Source: DASYAE01 sp036501535 (lineage in GTDB: Bacteria; Actinomycetota; Actinomycetes; Streptomycetales; Catenulisporaceae). From it: a stretch of DNA of 25,479 nucleotides. Below the pieces are notes generated by a model. It did not search any database. It was not told where the DNA came from and saw nothing but the letters and a program-made list of their open reading frames with translations. The stretch lies in the NCBI GenBank assembly GCA_036501535.1, contig DASYAE010000145.1, positions 1 through 25,479 of the forward strand, in the 5' to 3' direction. How positions within the stretch are numbered: the stretch's first letter is position 1; the number at the start of each line of letters is the position of its first letter. The position numbers and the translations under genes were made by a program. Below, one piece after another: positions 1 through 6,995 of this stretch.

Positions 1-385
1 AGGCCAGCGCGCCGTCGTTGTCGTCCCGGGAGTCGATGCCCAGGAAGTCCACGCCCTTCGCCTGGTACGCCTGATAGGCCGTCTCCAGCCCCGGGCCCTC
101 GACCCGGCACGGCGTGCACCACGAGCCCCACACGTTGATCACGGTGATGTGGCCCTTGTCCTGCGCGAGCGCGAAGTGGCTCCCCGTCAGGGTGGTGCCG
201 GACAGGTCCGGCGCGGCCACCCGCTGGCCTGCCGGGACGTCGGTGATGCCGCTCTGCGTGCTGACGTATCCGATGTTCCCGGTGTCGTCGCTCCCCGAGG
301 ACGAGCCGCATCCGGCCACCGCGGCTGCGGCCGCCAGGGCCAGGAGCGCGGCGGCGGCGGTGCGGACCGTTCGCGTTGCGGGCAT
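1..385 (-). CDS. TlpA/ResA-like thioredoxin-fold lipoprotein (partial, 3' end off the window)
   Basis: The open frame runs off the left edge without a stop, so about 128 N-terminal residues are visible. They begin with a basic start, an Ala/Leu-rich hydrophobic stretch and the lipobox V-A-G-C (Cys26), so this is a lipoprotein anchored outside the membrane. A Ser/Gly/Asp linker follows, then the start of a thioredoxin fold with the redox motif W-C-T-P-C (Cys90 and Cys93). Family knowledge: TlpA/ResA proteins reduce apocytochrome c or other extracytoplasmic disulfides. The upstream hemL and histidine phosphatase genes match the actinobacterial order leading to ccdA, resB and ccsA, which supports cytochrome c maturation. 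I chose the ATG at 385 because it gives the best signal peptide; an in-frame ATG at 409 is possible. Both lie in or at the edge of a 14-bp inverted repeat. No good ribosome binding site precedes either. Confidence 0.85.
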   Translation of the reverse strand, partial: MPATRTVRTAAAALLALAAAAAVAGCGSSSGSDDTGNIGYVSTQSGITDVPAGQRVAAPDLSGTTLTGSHFALAQDKGHITVINVWGSWCTPCRVEGPGLETAYQAYQAKGVDFLGIDSRDDNDGALA

Positions 386-408
386 GCGAAGAGTTTCGCA
401 TGCCCGCA
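377..408. promoter_or_regulatory. Perfect 14-bp inverted repeat over the tlpA-like start codon
   Basis: The arms tgcgggcatgcgaa (377-390) and ttcgcatgcccgca (395-408) are exact reverse complements separated by four bases. The start codon of the TlpA-like gene (383-385) is inside the left arm, and the alternative ATG at 409-407 touches the right arm. It could be an operator for a dimeric repressor or an mRNA hairpin that hides the start codon. Which of these applies is inference. Confidence 0.6.
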
Positions 409-513
409 TTCGCACCCCGCGGCTGGGGCGCGCTTCTTCAGGAACGGGTGACGCGCTCTCAGACCATTCAGACTGCGTTCACAAGAGGCGCGTTCATCGC
501 AGGCGCCGCGGAA

Positions 514-1179
514 CTACGCGCCGGCGACGAACTTCCGCGTGGTCTTCGCCGGCAGCAGGTCCTTCGCCGGCTCCCGGTACTCGATCCCGGCGAACTGATC
601 GCCGCGGAAGACGAAAGAGGTGACCGAGGCGAGCGAGCACTCCCGCCGACGCGGGTCGTGCCACAGCCGGCGGTGCTCGGCGGCCAGTCGGGAGACCCAG
701 ATCGGCAGCTGGTGGCTCACGCACACCGCCTCGCGGCCCGGCGCCTGGTCGCGGGCCGCCTCGATCGCCGCGCGCACCCGCTTGACCTGCTCGCTGTAGG
801 GCTCGCCCCAGGACGGGCGCAGCGGGTTGTACAGCTTCGGCCAGACCGACGGCCGCTTGAGCACCCCGTCGCCGACGCTGAACCGCTTGCCCTCGAAGAA
901 GTTCGCCGCCTCGATCAGCCGCGGGTCGGCGCCGACCTCCAGGCCGTGCCGGGCCGCGATCGGGGCGGCGGTCTCCCGCGCCCGCTCCAGCGGCGAGGCG
1001 ACGACCACCGCGACGTCCCGGTCGGCGAAGAACTCCGCGGCCCGGTCCGCCATCTTGCGGCCGAGTTCGGAGAGGTGGAAGTCGGGCAGCCGGCCGTAGA
1101 GCACGCCGGTCGGGTTGTACACCTCACCGTGCCGCATCAGGTGCACGACGGTGCGGACCCCGGGATCGATCTGAGACAT
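514..1179 (-). CDS. Histidine phosphatase family protein (phosphoglycerate mutase-like)
   Basis: A 221-residue cytoplasmic protein of the histidine phosphatase (branch 1) superfamily. The catalytic R-H-G-E motif is at residues 16-19, with His17 the residue that would be phosphorylated. The conserved S-P-L-x-R-A-x-E-T signature follows near residues 62-70, and the second catalytic histidine is in V-S-H (His156). Length and motifs are complete. Its true substrate is not known; family members range from phosphoglycerate mutase to broad phosphatases, and the position between hemL and a TlpA-like gene is the normal actinobacterial arrangement, suggesting a link to haem or cytochrome c metabolism only by context. 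The ATG at 1179 has a weak GAAGG next to it and a TAGTAT box seven bases upstream, so a leaderless transcript is possible. Confidence 0.88.
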   Translation of the reverse strand: MSQIDPGVRTVVHLMRHGEVYNPTGVLYGRLPDFHLSELGRKMADRAAEFFADRDVAVVVASPLERARETAAPIAARHGLEVGADPRLIEAANFFEGKRFSVGDGVLKRPSVWPKLYNPLRPSWGEPYSEQVKRVRAAIEAARDQAPGREAVCVSHQLPIWVSRLAAEHRRLWHDPRRRECSLASVTSFVFRGDQFAGIEYREPAKDLLPAKTTRKFVAGA

Positions 1180-1186
1180 GCCTTCG

Positions 1187-1192
1187 ATACTA
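1187..1192 (-). promoter_or_regulatory. Candidate -10 box for a leaderless histidine phosphatase mRNA
   Basis: TAGTAT on the minus strand ends seven bases before the ATG at 1179, the usual distance to a transcription start. No convincing -35 hexamer is seen 16-19 bases upstream. Two copies of aattccgcg (1212-1220 and 1224-1232) lie just upstream. Confidence 0.3.
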
Positions 1193-1263
1193 GGGGGTAC
1201 TGCCGCGCTGAAATTCCGCGTCGAATTCCGCGCCGAACAGGCGCCGCCCGCAGCACACCGCGC

Positions 1264-2574
1264 CTATTCGGCCCCAGCCCGCGCCGCCGCCCGGGCCGCG
1301 ACCGGCAGCGCGGCCGCGATCCGCTCGACCGCGGCGTCGTCGTGCGCGGCGGAGACGAACCAGGCCTCGAACGCGCTCGGCGGCAGGTAGACGCCCTCGG
1401 CCAGCATCGCGTGGAAGAAGGCTGCGAACCGCGCGGTGTCCTGCCGGCGGGCCGCGGCGTAGTCGGCGACCGGCTGGTCGGTGAAGAAGACCGAGAACAT
1501 CGTCCCGGCGAACTGCGCCCGGTGCGCTACCCCCTCCTTCGCCAGCGCCTCCGAGGCCAGGCCCGCGATCGTGTGCGCAACTCGATCCACGTGCTCGTAC
1601 ACCTCGGGCGTGCACAGCCGCAGCGTCGCCAGGCCGGCCGCAGTGGCCGGCGGATTGCCCGAGAGCGTCCCGGCCTGGTACACCGGCCCGGCCGGAGCGA
1701 GCTGCGCCATCACCTCCGCCCGCCCGCCGAAGGCCGCCGCCGGGAAGCCGCCGCCCATCACCTTGCCGAAGGTCATCAGGTCCGGCGCCACCGCGTCGAT
1801 GCCGAACCAGCCGGTGCGCGAGGCCCGGAACCCGGTCATCACCTCGTCGGAGATGTAGAGCGCGCCGTGCTCGCGGCACAGGTCGCGCAGCCCCTCGTTG
1901 AACCCGGGCAGCGGCGGCACCACGCCCATGTTGCCCGCCGCGGCCTCCGTGATCACGCAGGCGATCTCGTTCCCGTGCGCGGCGAACGCGGTGCGCACCG
2001 CCTCGAGGTCGTTGTAGGGCAGCACAATCGTGTCGCCGGTCTGAGCCCCCGTCACCCCCGGGGAGTCCGGCAGCCCGAGCGTCGCCACCCCCGAGCCGGC
2101 CGCCGCGAGCAGCGCGTCGACGTGCCCGTGGTAGCAGCCCGCGAACTTGACCACCTTGGATCGCCCGGTGAACCCGCGCGCCAGCCGGATCGCGGACATC
2201 GTCGCCTCGGTGCCCGACGAGACCAGCCGCACCGCGTCGAGCGGCTCGATCCGCGCGACCATCTCCTCCGCCAGCGCGACCTCGCCCTCGGTCGGCGTAC
2301 CGAAGGAGGTCCCGCGGGCCAGCGCCTCGGAGACGGCGCGCAGCACCTCGGGATGCGCGTGCCCGAGGATCATCGGACCCCACGAGCAGACAAGGTCCAC
2401 ATATTCCCGGCCGTCCGCGTCCTTGATACGCGCGCCGGCAGCCGAGACCATGAAGCGAGGCGTCCCGCCCACCCCGCGGAACGCCCGGACCGGCGAGTTC
2501 ACCCCGCCCGGCGTCACCGCCGCGGCCCGGTCGAACAGCTTCTGGGAGGCAGGGGCGTCGAAGTCGTAGGTCAC
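1264..2574 (-). CDS. hemL: Glutamate-1-semialdehyde 2,1-aminomutase
   Basis: A 436-residue PLP enzyme that converts glutamate-1-semialdehyde to 5-aminolevulinate in the C5 route to tetrapyrroles. The N-terminus has the typical S-x-x-L-F-x-R-A and T-P-G-G-V-N-S-P-V-R-A-F motifs (residues 11-32). S-S-G-T-E-A is near 119-124, the cofactor Asp is in I-S-D-E-V (243), and the PLP lysine is Lys271 in F-G-K-V-M-G-G-G. The start is GTG at 2574, where similarity to the family begins. The frame stays open far upstream only because GC-rich DNA has few stops. The gene is followed on the same strand by the histidine phosphatase (84-bp gap), and it is divergent from the sigma factor gene with about 100 bp between them, so the two promoters must share that space. 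Confidence 0.96.
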   Translation of the reverse strand: MTYDFDAPASQKLFDRAAAVTPGGVNSPVRAFRGVGGTPRFMVSAAGARIKDADGREYVDLVCSWGPMILGHAHPEVLRAVSEALARGTSFGTPTEGEVALAEEMVARIEPLDAVRLVSSGTEATMSAIRLARGFTGRSKVVKFAGCYHGHVDALLAAAGSGVATLGLPDSPGVTGAQTGDTIVLPYNDLEAVRTAFAAHGNEIACVITEAAAGNMGVVPPLPGFNEGLRDLCREHGALYISDEVMTGFRASRTGWFGIDAVAPDLMTFGKVMGGGFPAAAFGGRAEVMAQLAPAGPVYQAGTLSGNPPATAAGLATLRLCTPEVYEHVDRVAHTIAGLASEALAKEGVAHRAQFAGTMFSVFFTDQPVADYAAARRQDTARFAAFFHAMLAEGVYLPPSAFEAWFVSAAHDDAAVERIAAALPVAARAAARAGAE

Positions 2575-2676
2575 CGGTCCAGTCTCGCACCCCGGTCTCG
2601 GGCTTCGTGCAACCCGTCCGGCCCGGGTGCGCTCTGTGCGGTATAGGGCCACAGCCGTGGAGAGGGGCAGGACGGC

Positions 2677-3177
2677 GTGAACGAAGAGTTCGGCGAATAC
2701 GCCAGAGCACGCCAGCACCATCTTTTCCGCACGGCATTCCTTCTGTGCGGGGACCGCGACCGGGCCCAGGACCTGGTGCAGACCACGTTCGTGAACCTCC
2801 TGCGCTCCTGGCGCAGCGCCCGGGCCGCCGAGAACCCCGACGCCTACGCCAAGAAGACGCTGGTGCGCGCCTTCCTCGACGAGCAGCGCAAGAGCCGGCG
2901 CTCCTGGGAGCACGCCCACCTGTTCGTCGACAAGCCCGGCTCCACGGCCCCGGCAGACGGGGCAGACCTGCGCGTCACCGTGCTGAACGCGCTGCGGACG
3001 CTGCCGCCCAAACCGCGCGCGATGGTCATCCTGCGCTACTGGGAGGACCTGTCGGTCGAGGAGACCGCGCGGATCCTCGGCTGCAGCGAGGGCAACGTGA
3101 AGAGCCAGTGCTCCCGCTCGCTGGCCGCGCTCCGGACGCAGCTCGGCGAGCACTTCACCGAACTCGTCGAGGCCTGA
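2677..3177 (+). CDS. SigE-family (ECF) RNA polymerase sigma factor
   Basis: A 166-residue sigma-70 family protein with only regions 2 and 4, as in extracytoplasmic-function sigma factors. Region 2 spans about residues 8-75 (D-R-D-x-A-Q-D-L-V-Q-T-T-F at 26-38). Region 4 spans about 103-155, with the helix-turn-helix at 126-148 (L-S-V-E-E-T-A-R-I-L-G-C-S-E-G-N-V-K). The short form and sequence style match the actinobacterial SigE-like group that is common in many paralogs. The GTG start at 2677 is preceded by a purine-rich ribosome binding site (GAGAGGGGCAGGA). The next gene downstream, 36 bp away on the same strand, encodes a single-pass membrane protein that is probably its regulator. The regulon and inducing signal cannot be read from sequence. 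Confidence 0.92.
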   Translation: MNEEFGEYARARQHHLFRTAFLLCGDRDRAQDLVQTTFVNLLRSWRSARAAENPDAYAKKTLVRAFLDEQRKSRRSWEHAHLFVDKPGSTAPADGADLRVTVLNALRTLPPKPRAMVILRYWEDLSVEETARILGCSEGNVKSQCSRSLAALRTQLGEHFTELVEA

Positions 3178-3213
3178 GAGGGCCGGCCGTAGGATTCCGA
3201 GAGGGACGCATCC

Positions 3214-4074
3214 ATGAACCTGTACGAGCTCTTCGACAACGCGACGGACAACCTCGCCGAGCTGCCGGACCTGGCCCCGGTGGCCGAGCGGATCGTGCGC
3301 CGCCGCCGGATCACGACCCGGTCCTTCAGCGCGGCGTGCGCGGCCGCGCTGGTCATCGGCGTCGGCACGCTGACCCTGCACCCGGACAGCCCGCCGCTGC
3401 CGGCCACCGTCGGCGGCGGCCCGGTCTGCGGGAGCGCCGGCGCGACCGCGTCGGCCTCGGCGTCGCCGAATCCGGGGTACTCGCTGCCGTCGTCCGCCGG
3501 GTCGGGCGGCGCGACGGGGCCCGGGTTCACCGGGTCGGGCTCCGCGGGCGACTTCCCGCAGCAGGCCGCGCAGGCGCTGACCAACCTGTGGCCGGAGTCC
3601 TGCTCGACCGTCGTGTCGGCCGGCGGGATCTACCCGGCCACCGCGGTCGAGCGCTACCAGGCGTTCGAGGTGCTGGCCGGCGGCGGCTCGTACCCGCTCG
3701 TGCTGCGCTTCGACGAGGGCACCGGGGCCCTGGCGCTGCGTCAGACCTGCACGGCCACCGAGGAGGAGAGCGGCAACTGCAAGTCCGGGACGCTGAACGG
3801 CGCCTATCCGTACACCGCGTCGTTCAGCGACGGCTACGGCCTGCTGACCTTCCAGTACCAGACCAGCGACGTGACCATGGAGGTGACCCTGCTGGAGTTC
3901 GCCCCCGCGGCGGACGCGATCACGCTTCCGCAGCTGGTCGAGGTCGGCGACTCGGCGCTGATGTGGAACCTGGTGGGGCTCGCGATCGAGGACCAGGTCC
4001 CGGCGAACAACGGGATCACCCCCTCGGGCCTGGCCGCCGAGGCGTCCTCGGTGCAGAGCCAGCGCGCGAGCTGA
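3214..4074 (+). CDS. Putative membrane-bound anti-sigma or sensor protein
   Basis: A 286-residue protein with a cytoplasmic N-terminus of about 36 residues, rich in Arg just before one transmembrane segment (about 37-55), and a long extracytoplasmic part. The outer part starts with a Ser/Gly/Ala/Pro-rich linker to about residue 115, followed by a folded-looking domain with several cysteines (T-C-T and N-C-K around 185-195) that may form disulfides. A gap of 36 bp to the ECF sigma gene, and a GAGAGGGA ribosome binding site before the ATG, suggest co-expression. By position it should be the partner of the sigma factor. It lacks a visible zinc anti-sigma motif (H-x3-C-x2-C) in the short cytoplasmic part, so sigma binding is inference. 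I do not recognise the outer domain. Confidence 0.72.
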   Translation: MNLYELFDNATDNLAELPDLAPVAERIVRRRRITTRSFSAACAAALVIGVGTLTLHPDSPPLPATVGGGPVCGSAGATASASASPNPGYSLPSSAGSGGATGPGFTGSGSAGDFPQQAAQALTNLWPESCSTVVSAGGIYPATAVERYQAFEVLAGGGSYPLVLRFDEGTGALALRQTCTATEEESGNCKSGTLNGAYPYTASFSDGYGLLTFQYQTSDVTMEVTLLEFAPAADAITLPQLVEVGDSALMWNLVGLAIEDQVPANNGITPSGLAAEASSVQSQRAS

Positions 4075-4140
4075 CGGCCGGCCGGCGGTCGGGCGGTCGG
4101 GGACGCGGGGGACGTAAGGGGGTTGACGGGACGTACGGCC

Positions 4141-4190
4141 TGCCGAGACGGTGCTTGCCGAGACCGTGCTCGCCAGGACCGTGCTCGCTA
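4141..4190. repeat. 15-bp tandem repeat at the 3' end of pth
   Basis: Three imperfect 15-bp units (tgccgagacggtgct at 4141, tgccgagaccgtgct at 4156, cgccaggaccgtgct at 4171) and a partial fourth unit run into the pth stop codon. This sits in the space between convergent genes (4075-4187). I see no strong terminator hairpin with a T-tract there. Confidence 0.7.
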
Positions 4191-4772
4191 AGACAGCGCG
4201 TGGAACTTGTTCTGCGCCGCCTCGAGCGTGTCGGTCAGCAGCGCCTCGGCGGCGTCGGCGGCCAGGTCCACGTGCACCGGCAGCTCCTTGGCCTCCGCCG
4301 CGGAGAACGGCTTGAGCACGAAGTCCGCCGGGTCCTGCCGGCCCGGCGGCCGCCCGATGCCGAAGCGCACCCGCAGGTACTCCCGGGTGCCCAGCGACTT
4401 CGTGATCGAACGCAGTCCGTTGTGCCCGTTGTCGCCGCCCCCGCGCTTGAGCCGGACCACGCCGAACGGCAGGTCCAGCTCGTCGTGCAGCACGATGATC
4501 CGCTCGACCGGCACCTTGAAGAAGTCGCGCAGCGAGGCGGTCGGGCCGCCGGAGAGGTTCATGAACGACTTCGGCTTGAGCAGCACCGCGCGCCGGCCCG
4601 CGATCCGGCCCTCGACCACGTCCGCCGAGCCGCGGTGCGCCTTGAACCGGCCGCCCATCCGGGCGGCCAGCAGGTCCGCCACCATGAAGCCGGCGTTGTG
4701 CCGGGTCGCCGCGTAGCCCGGGCCCGGATTGCCCAGCCCGGCCACCAGCCAGGGCGCGTTGTCCGCCGTCAC
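4188..4772 (-). CDS. pth: Peptidyl-tRNA hydrolase
   Basis: A 194-residue esterase that frees tRNA from peptidyl-tRNA dropped by stalled ribosomes. The N-terminal G-L-G-N-P-G (residues 12-17, Asn15) and R-H-N-A-G-F with catalytic His25 are present, as are F-M-N-L-S-G (70-75), H-D-E-L-D (96-100, Asp97 and Asp100) and G-G-G-D-N-G-H-N-G-L (111-120). The protein is full length for the family. The start is GTG at 4772, with a G-rich stretch (GGGCAGAG) directly before it. It follows rplY with a 144-bp gap, the same rplY-pth order seen in many actinobacteria. The gap carries a GC-rich hairpin (4818-4848) and a repeated 11-mer. The C-terminus ends exactly in the 15-bp tandem repeat. Confidence 0.95.
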   Translation of the reverse strand: MTADNAPWLVAGLGNPGPGYAATRHNAGFMVADLLAARMGGRFKAHRGSADVVEGRIAGRRAVLLKPKSFMNLSGGPTASLRDFFKVPVERIIVLHDELDLPFGVVRLKRGGGDNGHNGLRSITKSLGTREYLRVRFGIGRPPGRQDPADFVLKPFSAAEAKELPVHVDLAADAAEALLTDTLEAAQNKFHALS

Positions 4773-4817
4773 CTCTGCCCAATCTCCCGGTCGGCCCGGA
4801 TCTCCCGGTCCAAGCGT

Positions 4818-4848
4818 CCGGCGCCGCGCCCCGCGGGCGCGACGCCGG
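4818..4848 (-). terminator. GC-rich hairpin between rplY and pth
   Basis: A stem of about 13 pairs with one mismatch (arms 4818-4831 and 4835-4848, loop cgc) lies after rplY on the minus strand and before pth. There is no T-tract, so it may be a weak terminator or attenuator that lowers pth expression relative to rplY. Two exact copies of atctcccggtc (4782-4792 and 4800-4810) lie next to it. Confidence 0.45.
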
Positions 4849-4916
4849 TATCAGCCTTCGTGCAGCGTGGCCGGAGCAGCCGGAGCAGTCCGGCGAACTC
4901 CCAGCCGCGCGAACTC

Positions 4917-5525
4917 TCAGTCCTCGGAGTCGCCGACCGGCTCCAGGACGCTCGCCTCGGTGCTCGGCTCGGTCGTCGGCTCGGCCGCGGACGGCTGGAT
5001 CACGTGCAGCACGACGTGCTCGGGGTCGATCGCCAGGGTCGCGCCGGCGGGCAGCTTGACGTCCCGGGCCAGGATCTGGCTGCCGACGTCGAGGCCCTGC
5101 ACCGAGACCTCGATCGAGGCCGGGATGTTCGTCGCCTCGGCCTCGATCGGCAGGCTGTTCAGGGTGTGCTCGAGCAGGTTGCCGGCGACGATGTCGCCGG
5201 TGGTGGCGATCGGGACCTCGACGGTCACCTTCTCGCCGCGGCGCACCAGCAGCAGGTCGACGTGCTCGATGGTGCGCCGGACCGGGTCCTTCTGCACCGC
5301 CTTGGGCAGCGCCAGCTGGTGGCTGCCGGTGCCGAGGTCCAGGTTCAGTAGCACGTTCGGGCTCTTGAGCGCCATGAACAGGGCGTGGCCGGGCAGGGCC
5401 AGGTGCACCGGGTCGGTCTTGTGGCCGTAGAGCACGGCCGGGATCTTGCCGTCGCGGCGCAGCTGGCGGGCCGCGCCCTTGCCGAAGTTCTCCCGCGGCT
5501 CGGCGGTGATCCGGATCTCAGCCAT
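4917..5525 (-). CDS. rplY: 50S ribosomal protein L25/general stress protein Ctc
   Basis: A 202-residue long-form L25 (TL5/Ctc) protein that binds 5S rRNA in the large ribosomal subunit. The N-terminal 5S-binding domain (about residues 1-95) carries R-x-N-F-G-K-G-A-A-R-Q-L-R-R-D-G-K-I-P-A-V-L-Y-G. The C-terminal TL5 domain (about 96-183) contains V-E-V-P-I, I-P-A-S-I-E-V and D-V-K-L-P. A short acidic Glu/Ser/Thr tail follows. The ATG at 5525 has an excellent ribosome binding site (GAGGAGG) seven bases upstream, so the start is secure. It lies between prs and pth, the usual actinobacterial setting. A strong hairpin at 5660-5687 sits in the 209-bp gap to prs. Confidence 0.95.
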   Translation of the reverse strand: MAEIRITAEPRENFGKGAARQLRRDGKIPAVLYGHKTDPVHLALPGHALFMALKSPNVLLNLDLGTGSHQLALPKAVQKDPVRRTIEHVDLLLVRRGEKVTVEVPIATTGDIVAGNLLEHTLNSLPIEAEATNIPASIEVSVQGLDVGSQILARDVKLPAGATLAIDPEHVVLHVIQPSAAEPTTEPSTEASVLEPVGDSED

Positions 5526-5659
5526 GGTGGTCCTCCTCGTCGGTGTCGTGGGTCAGCCTGGATGATCACGGCCGCCGCGGCCACATGGTCGCAGGGGCCT
5601 GAGCTGTCTGGACACCGCGGCGGGGACCCGCCGGGAACCTCGATCAGCACGTCGATCAC

Positions 5660-5687
5660 GGAGCCGGCCGCGTCACGCGGCCGCTCC
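5660..5687 (-). terminator. Hairpin downstream of prs / in the rplY leader
   Basis: The arms ggagccggccgcg and cgcggccgctcc pair over 12 bases with one bulged C and a 3-base loop. On the minus strand it follows prs by about 50 bp. There is no T-tract. A TAAACT box (5705-5710, minus) between prs and the hairpin could be a -10 for rplY, in which case the hairpin would be in the rplY leader RNA. Confidence 0.45.
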
Positions 5688-5734
5688 CTCGCCGGGCTCG
5701 CGACGAGTTTACCAGCGTCCGCAGGGTGCCAGGG

Positions 5735-6712
5735 TCACCCGTCGCCCTCGAACATCGAGGTGACCGAGCCGTCCTCGAAGACCTCGGAGATGGCCCGGGC
5801 CACGATCGGGGCCACCGACAGCACGGTGAGCTTGTCGAACTGCCGCTCGACCGGGATCGGCAGGGTGTCGGTCACGATGACCTGGCTGACCCGCGAGTTC
5901 TTCAGCCGGTCGATGGCCGGGCCGGAGAAGACCGCGTGCGTGGACACGATGACCACCTCGGCCGCGCCGTTGTCGTACAGCGCCTCCGCCGCCGCGCAGA
6001 CCGTGCCCGCGGTGTCGATCATGTCGTCCACCAGGACGCAGACCCGGTCCTTGATGTCGCCGACGATCTCGTGCACCGAGACCTGGTTGGCCACGTTCAC
6101 GTCCCGGCGCTTGTGCACGATGGCGATCGGCGCGCCGAGCTTGTCGCTCCACTTGTCCGCGACCTTCACCCGGCCGGCATCCGGGGAGACGATGGTGAGC
6201 CGGTCGGCGTCTATGGTCTCCCGGATGTGCTGGATCAGCAGCGGCATCGCCCACAGGTGGTCCACCGGGCCGTCGAAGAAGCCCTGGATCTGGTCGGTGT
6301 GCAGGTCGATGGCCATCAGCCGGTCCGCGCCGGCCTGCTTGAACAGGTCCGCCATCAGCCGGGCCGAGATCGGCTCGCGGCCGCGGTGCTTCTTGTCCTG
6401 CCGGGCGTAGCCGTAGAAGGGCGTGATCACGGTGATGCGCTTGGCGGAGGCGCGCTTGAGCGCGTCCACCATGATCAGCTGCTCCATGATCCACTGGTTG
6501 ATCGGCGCGGTGTGGCTCTGCAGCACGAAGGCGTCGCAGCCGCGCACCGACTCCTCGAAGCGCACGTAGATCTCGCCGTTGGCGAAGTCGAATGCCCGGG
6601 TCGGGGCGAGTTCCACGCCGAGCTGCGCCGCCACCCGCGCGGCGAGTTCCGGGTGCGCCCGCCCCGAGAACAGCATGAGCTTCTTCTGGCCGGTCGCCAT
6701 GATGCCGGTCAC
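5735..6712 (-). CDS. prs: Ribose-phosphate pyrophosphokinase (PRPP synthetase)
   Basis: A 325-residue enzyme that makes PRPP from ribose-5-phosphate and ATP for purine, pyrimidine, His, Trp and NAD synthesis. Family motifs are complete: F-S-G-R-A-H-P-E-L near residue 15, F-A-N-G-E-I-Y-V at 43-50, Y-G-Y-A-R-Q-D-K-K near 100-108, the metal-binding D-L-H-T-D-Q-I-Q-G-F-F near 136-146, and the PRPP loop V-D-D-M-I-D-T-A-G-T at 228-237. I chose the GTG at 6712 (V-T-G-I start) because GGGAG lies eight bases upstream and homologs start M-T-G-I. An ATG five codons further upstream and one at 6700 are alternatives. Its own promoter appears at 6917-6945, which leaves a leader of about 200 bases. Confidence 0.96.
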   Translation of the reverse strand: MTGIMATGQKKLMLFSGRAHPELAARVAAQLGVELAPTRAFDFANGEIYVRFEESVRGCDAFVLQSHTAPINQWIMEQLIMVDALKRASAKRITVITPFYGYARQDKKHRGREPISARLMADLFKQAGADRLMAIDLHTDQIQGFFDGPVDHLWAMPLLIQHIRETIDADRLTIVSPDAGRVKVADKWSDKLGAPIAIVHKRRDVNVANQVSVHEIVGDIKDRVCVLVDDMIDTAGTVCAAAEALYDNGAAEVVIVSTHAVFSGPAIDRLKNSRVSQVIVTDTLPIPVERQFDKLTVLSVAPIVARAISEVFEDGSVTSMFEGDG

Positions 6713-6916
6713 TGCACGTTCTCCCAACGAGTGCGCCCGCGTCGCGGGCAGCGCCGATACTGATCTTCAGGAGTCATATTCGGGACCTGTGTCCGCGCGC
6801 TCCGACACCGTGCACGGTTCGCATCCGGGCACTGTGCGCGCCCGCGTCCGCCGCGGCCGCGCGACGAGACCCGACCGGATCGGCGGGATCATGACGGGGC
6901 GCCGGATGCCTTGCCC

Positions 6917-6945
6917 ATCCTATGATCCCAGATCGGCGGTGACTA
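6917..6945 (-). promoter_or_regulatory. Promoter for prs
   Basis: On the minus strand, TAGTCA (6945-6940) and TAGGAT (6922-6917) are separated by exactly 17 bases. TAGGAT fits the actinomycete housekeeping -10 consensus (TAGRRT), while the -35 matches TTGACA at four of six places. It lies in the 283-bp gap between glmU and prs and would give a leader of about 200 bases that includes the 12-bp palindrome accgtgcacggt (6807-6818). Confidence 0.5.
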
Positions 6946-6995
6946 TTGACCCGAGTTTCACTCTTCGGACATTCCGCGTTCGATCTCCGGTCACT

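Noticed and set aside
376..2646. A 756-codon plus-strand open frame opposite the histidine phosphatase and hemL
   Set aside because: Arg/Pro-rich translation without motifs; complementary to two well-supported genes.
1264..4782. A 1172-codon minus-strand open frame joining sequence over pth, the sigma factor region and hemL
   Set aside because: Only the hemL part (from 2574) has family motifs. The rest is antisense or out-of-frame to pth and the sigma/membrane-protein genes and is open because GC-rich DNA has few stops.
2607..5351. A 914-codon plus-strand open frame over sigma, membrane protein, pth and rplY
   Set aside because: Low-complexity shadow translation; the true plus-strand genes are in another frame with ribosome binding sites and motifs.
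6807..6818. Palindrome accgtgcacggt as a known repressor operator
   Set aside because: I cannot match it to a specific regulator; kept only as part of the prs leader note.
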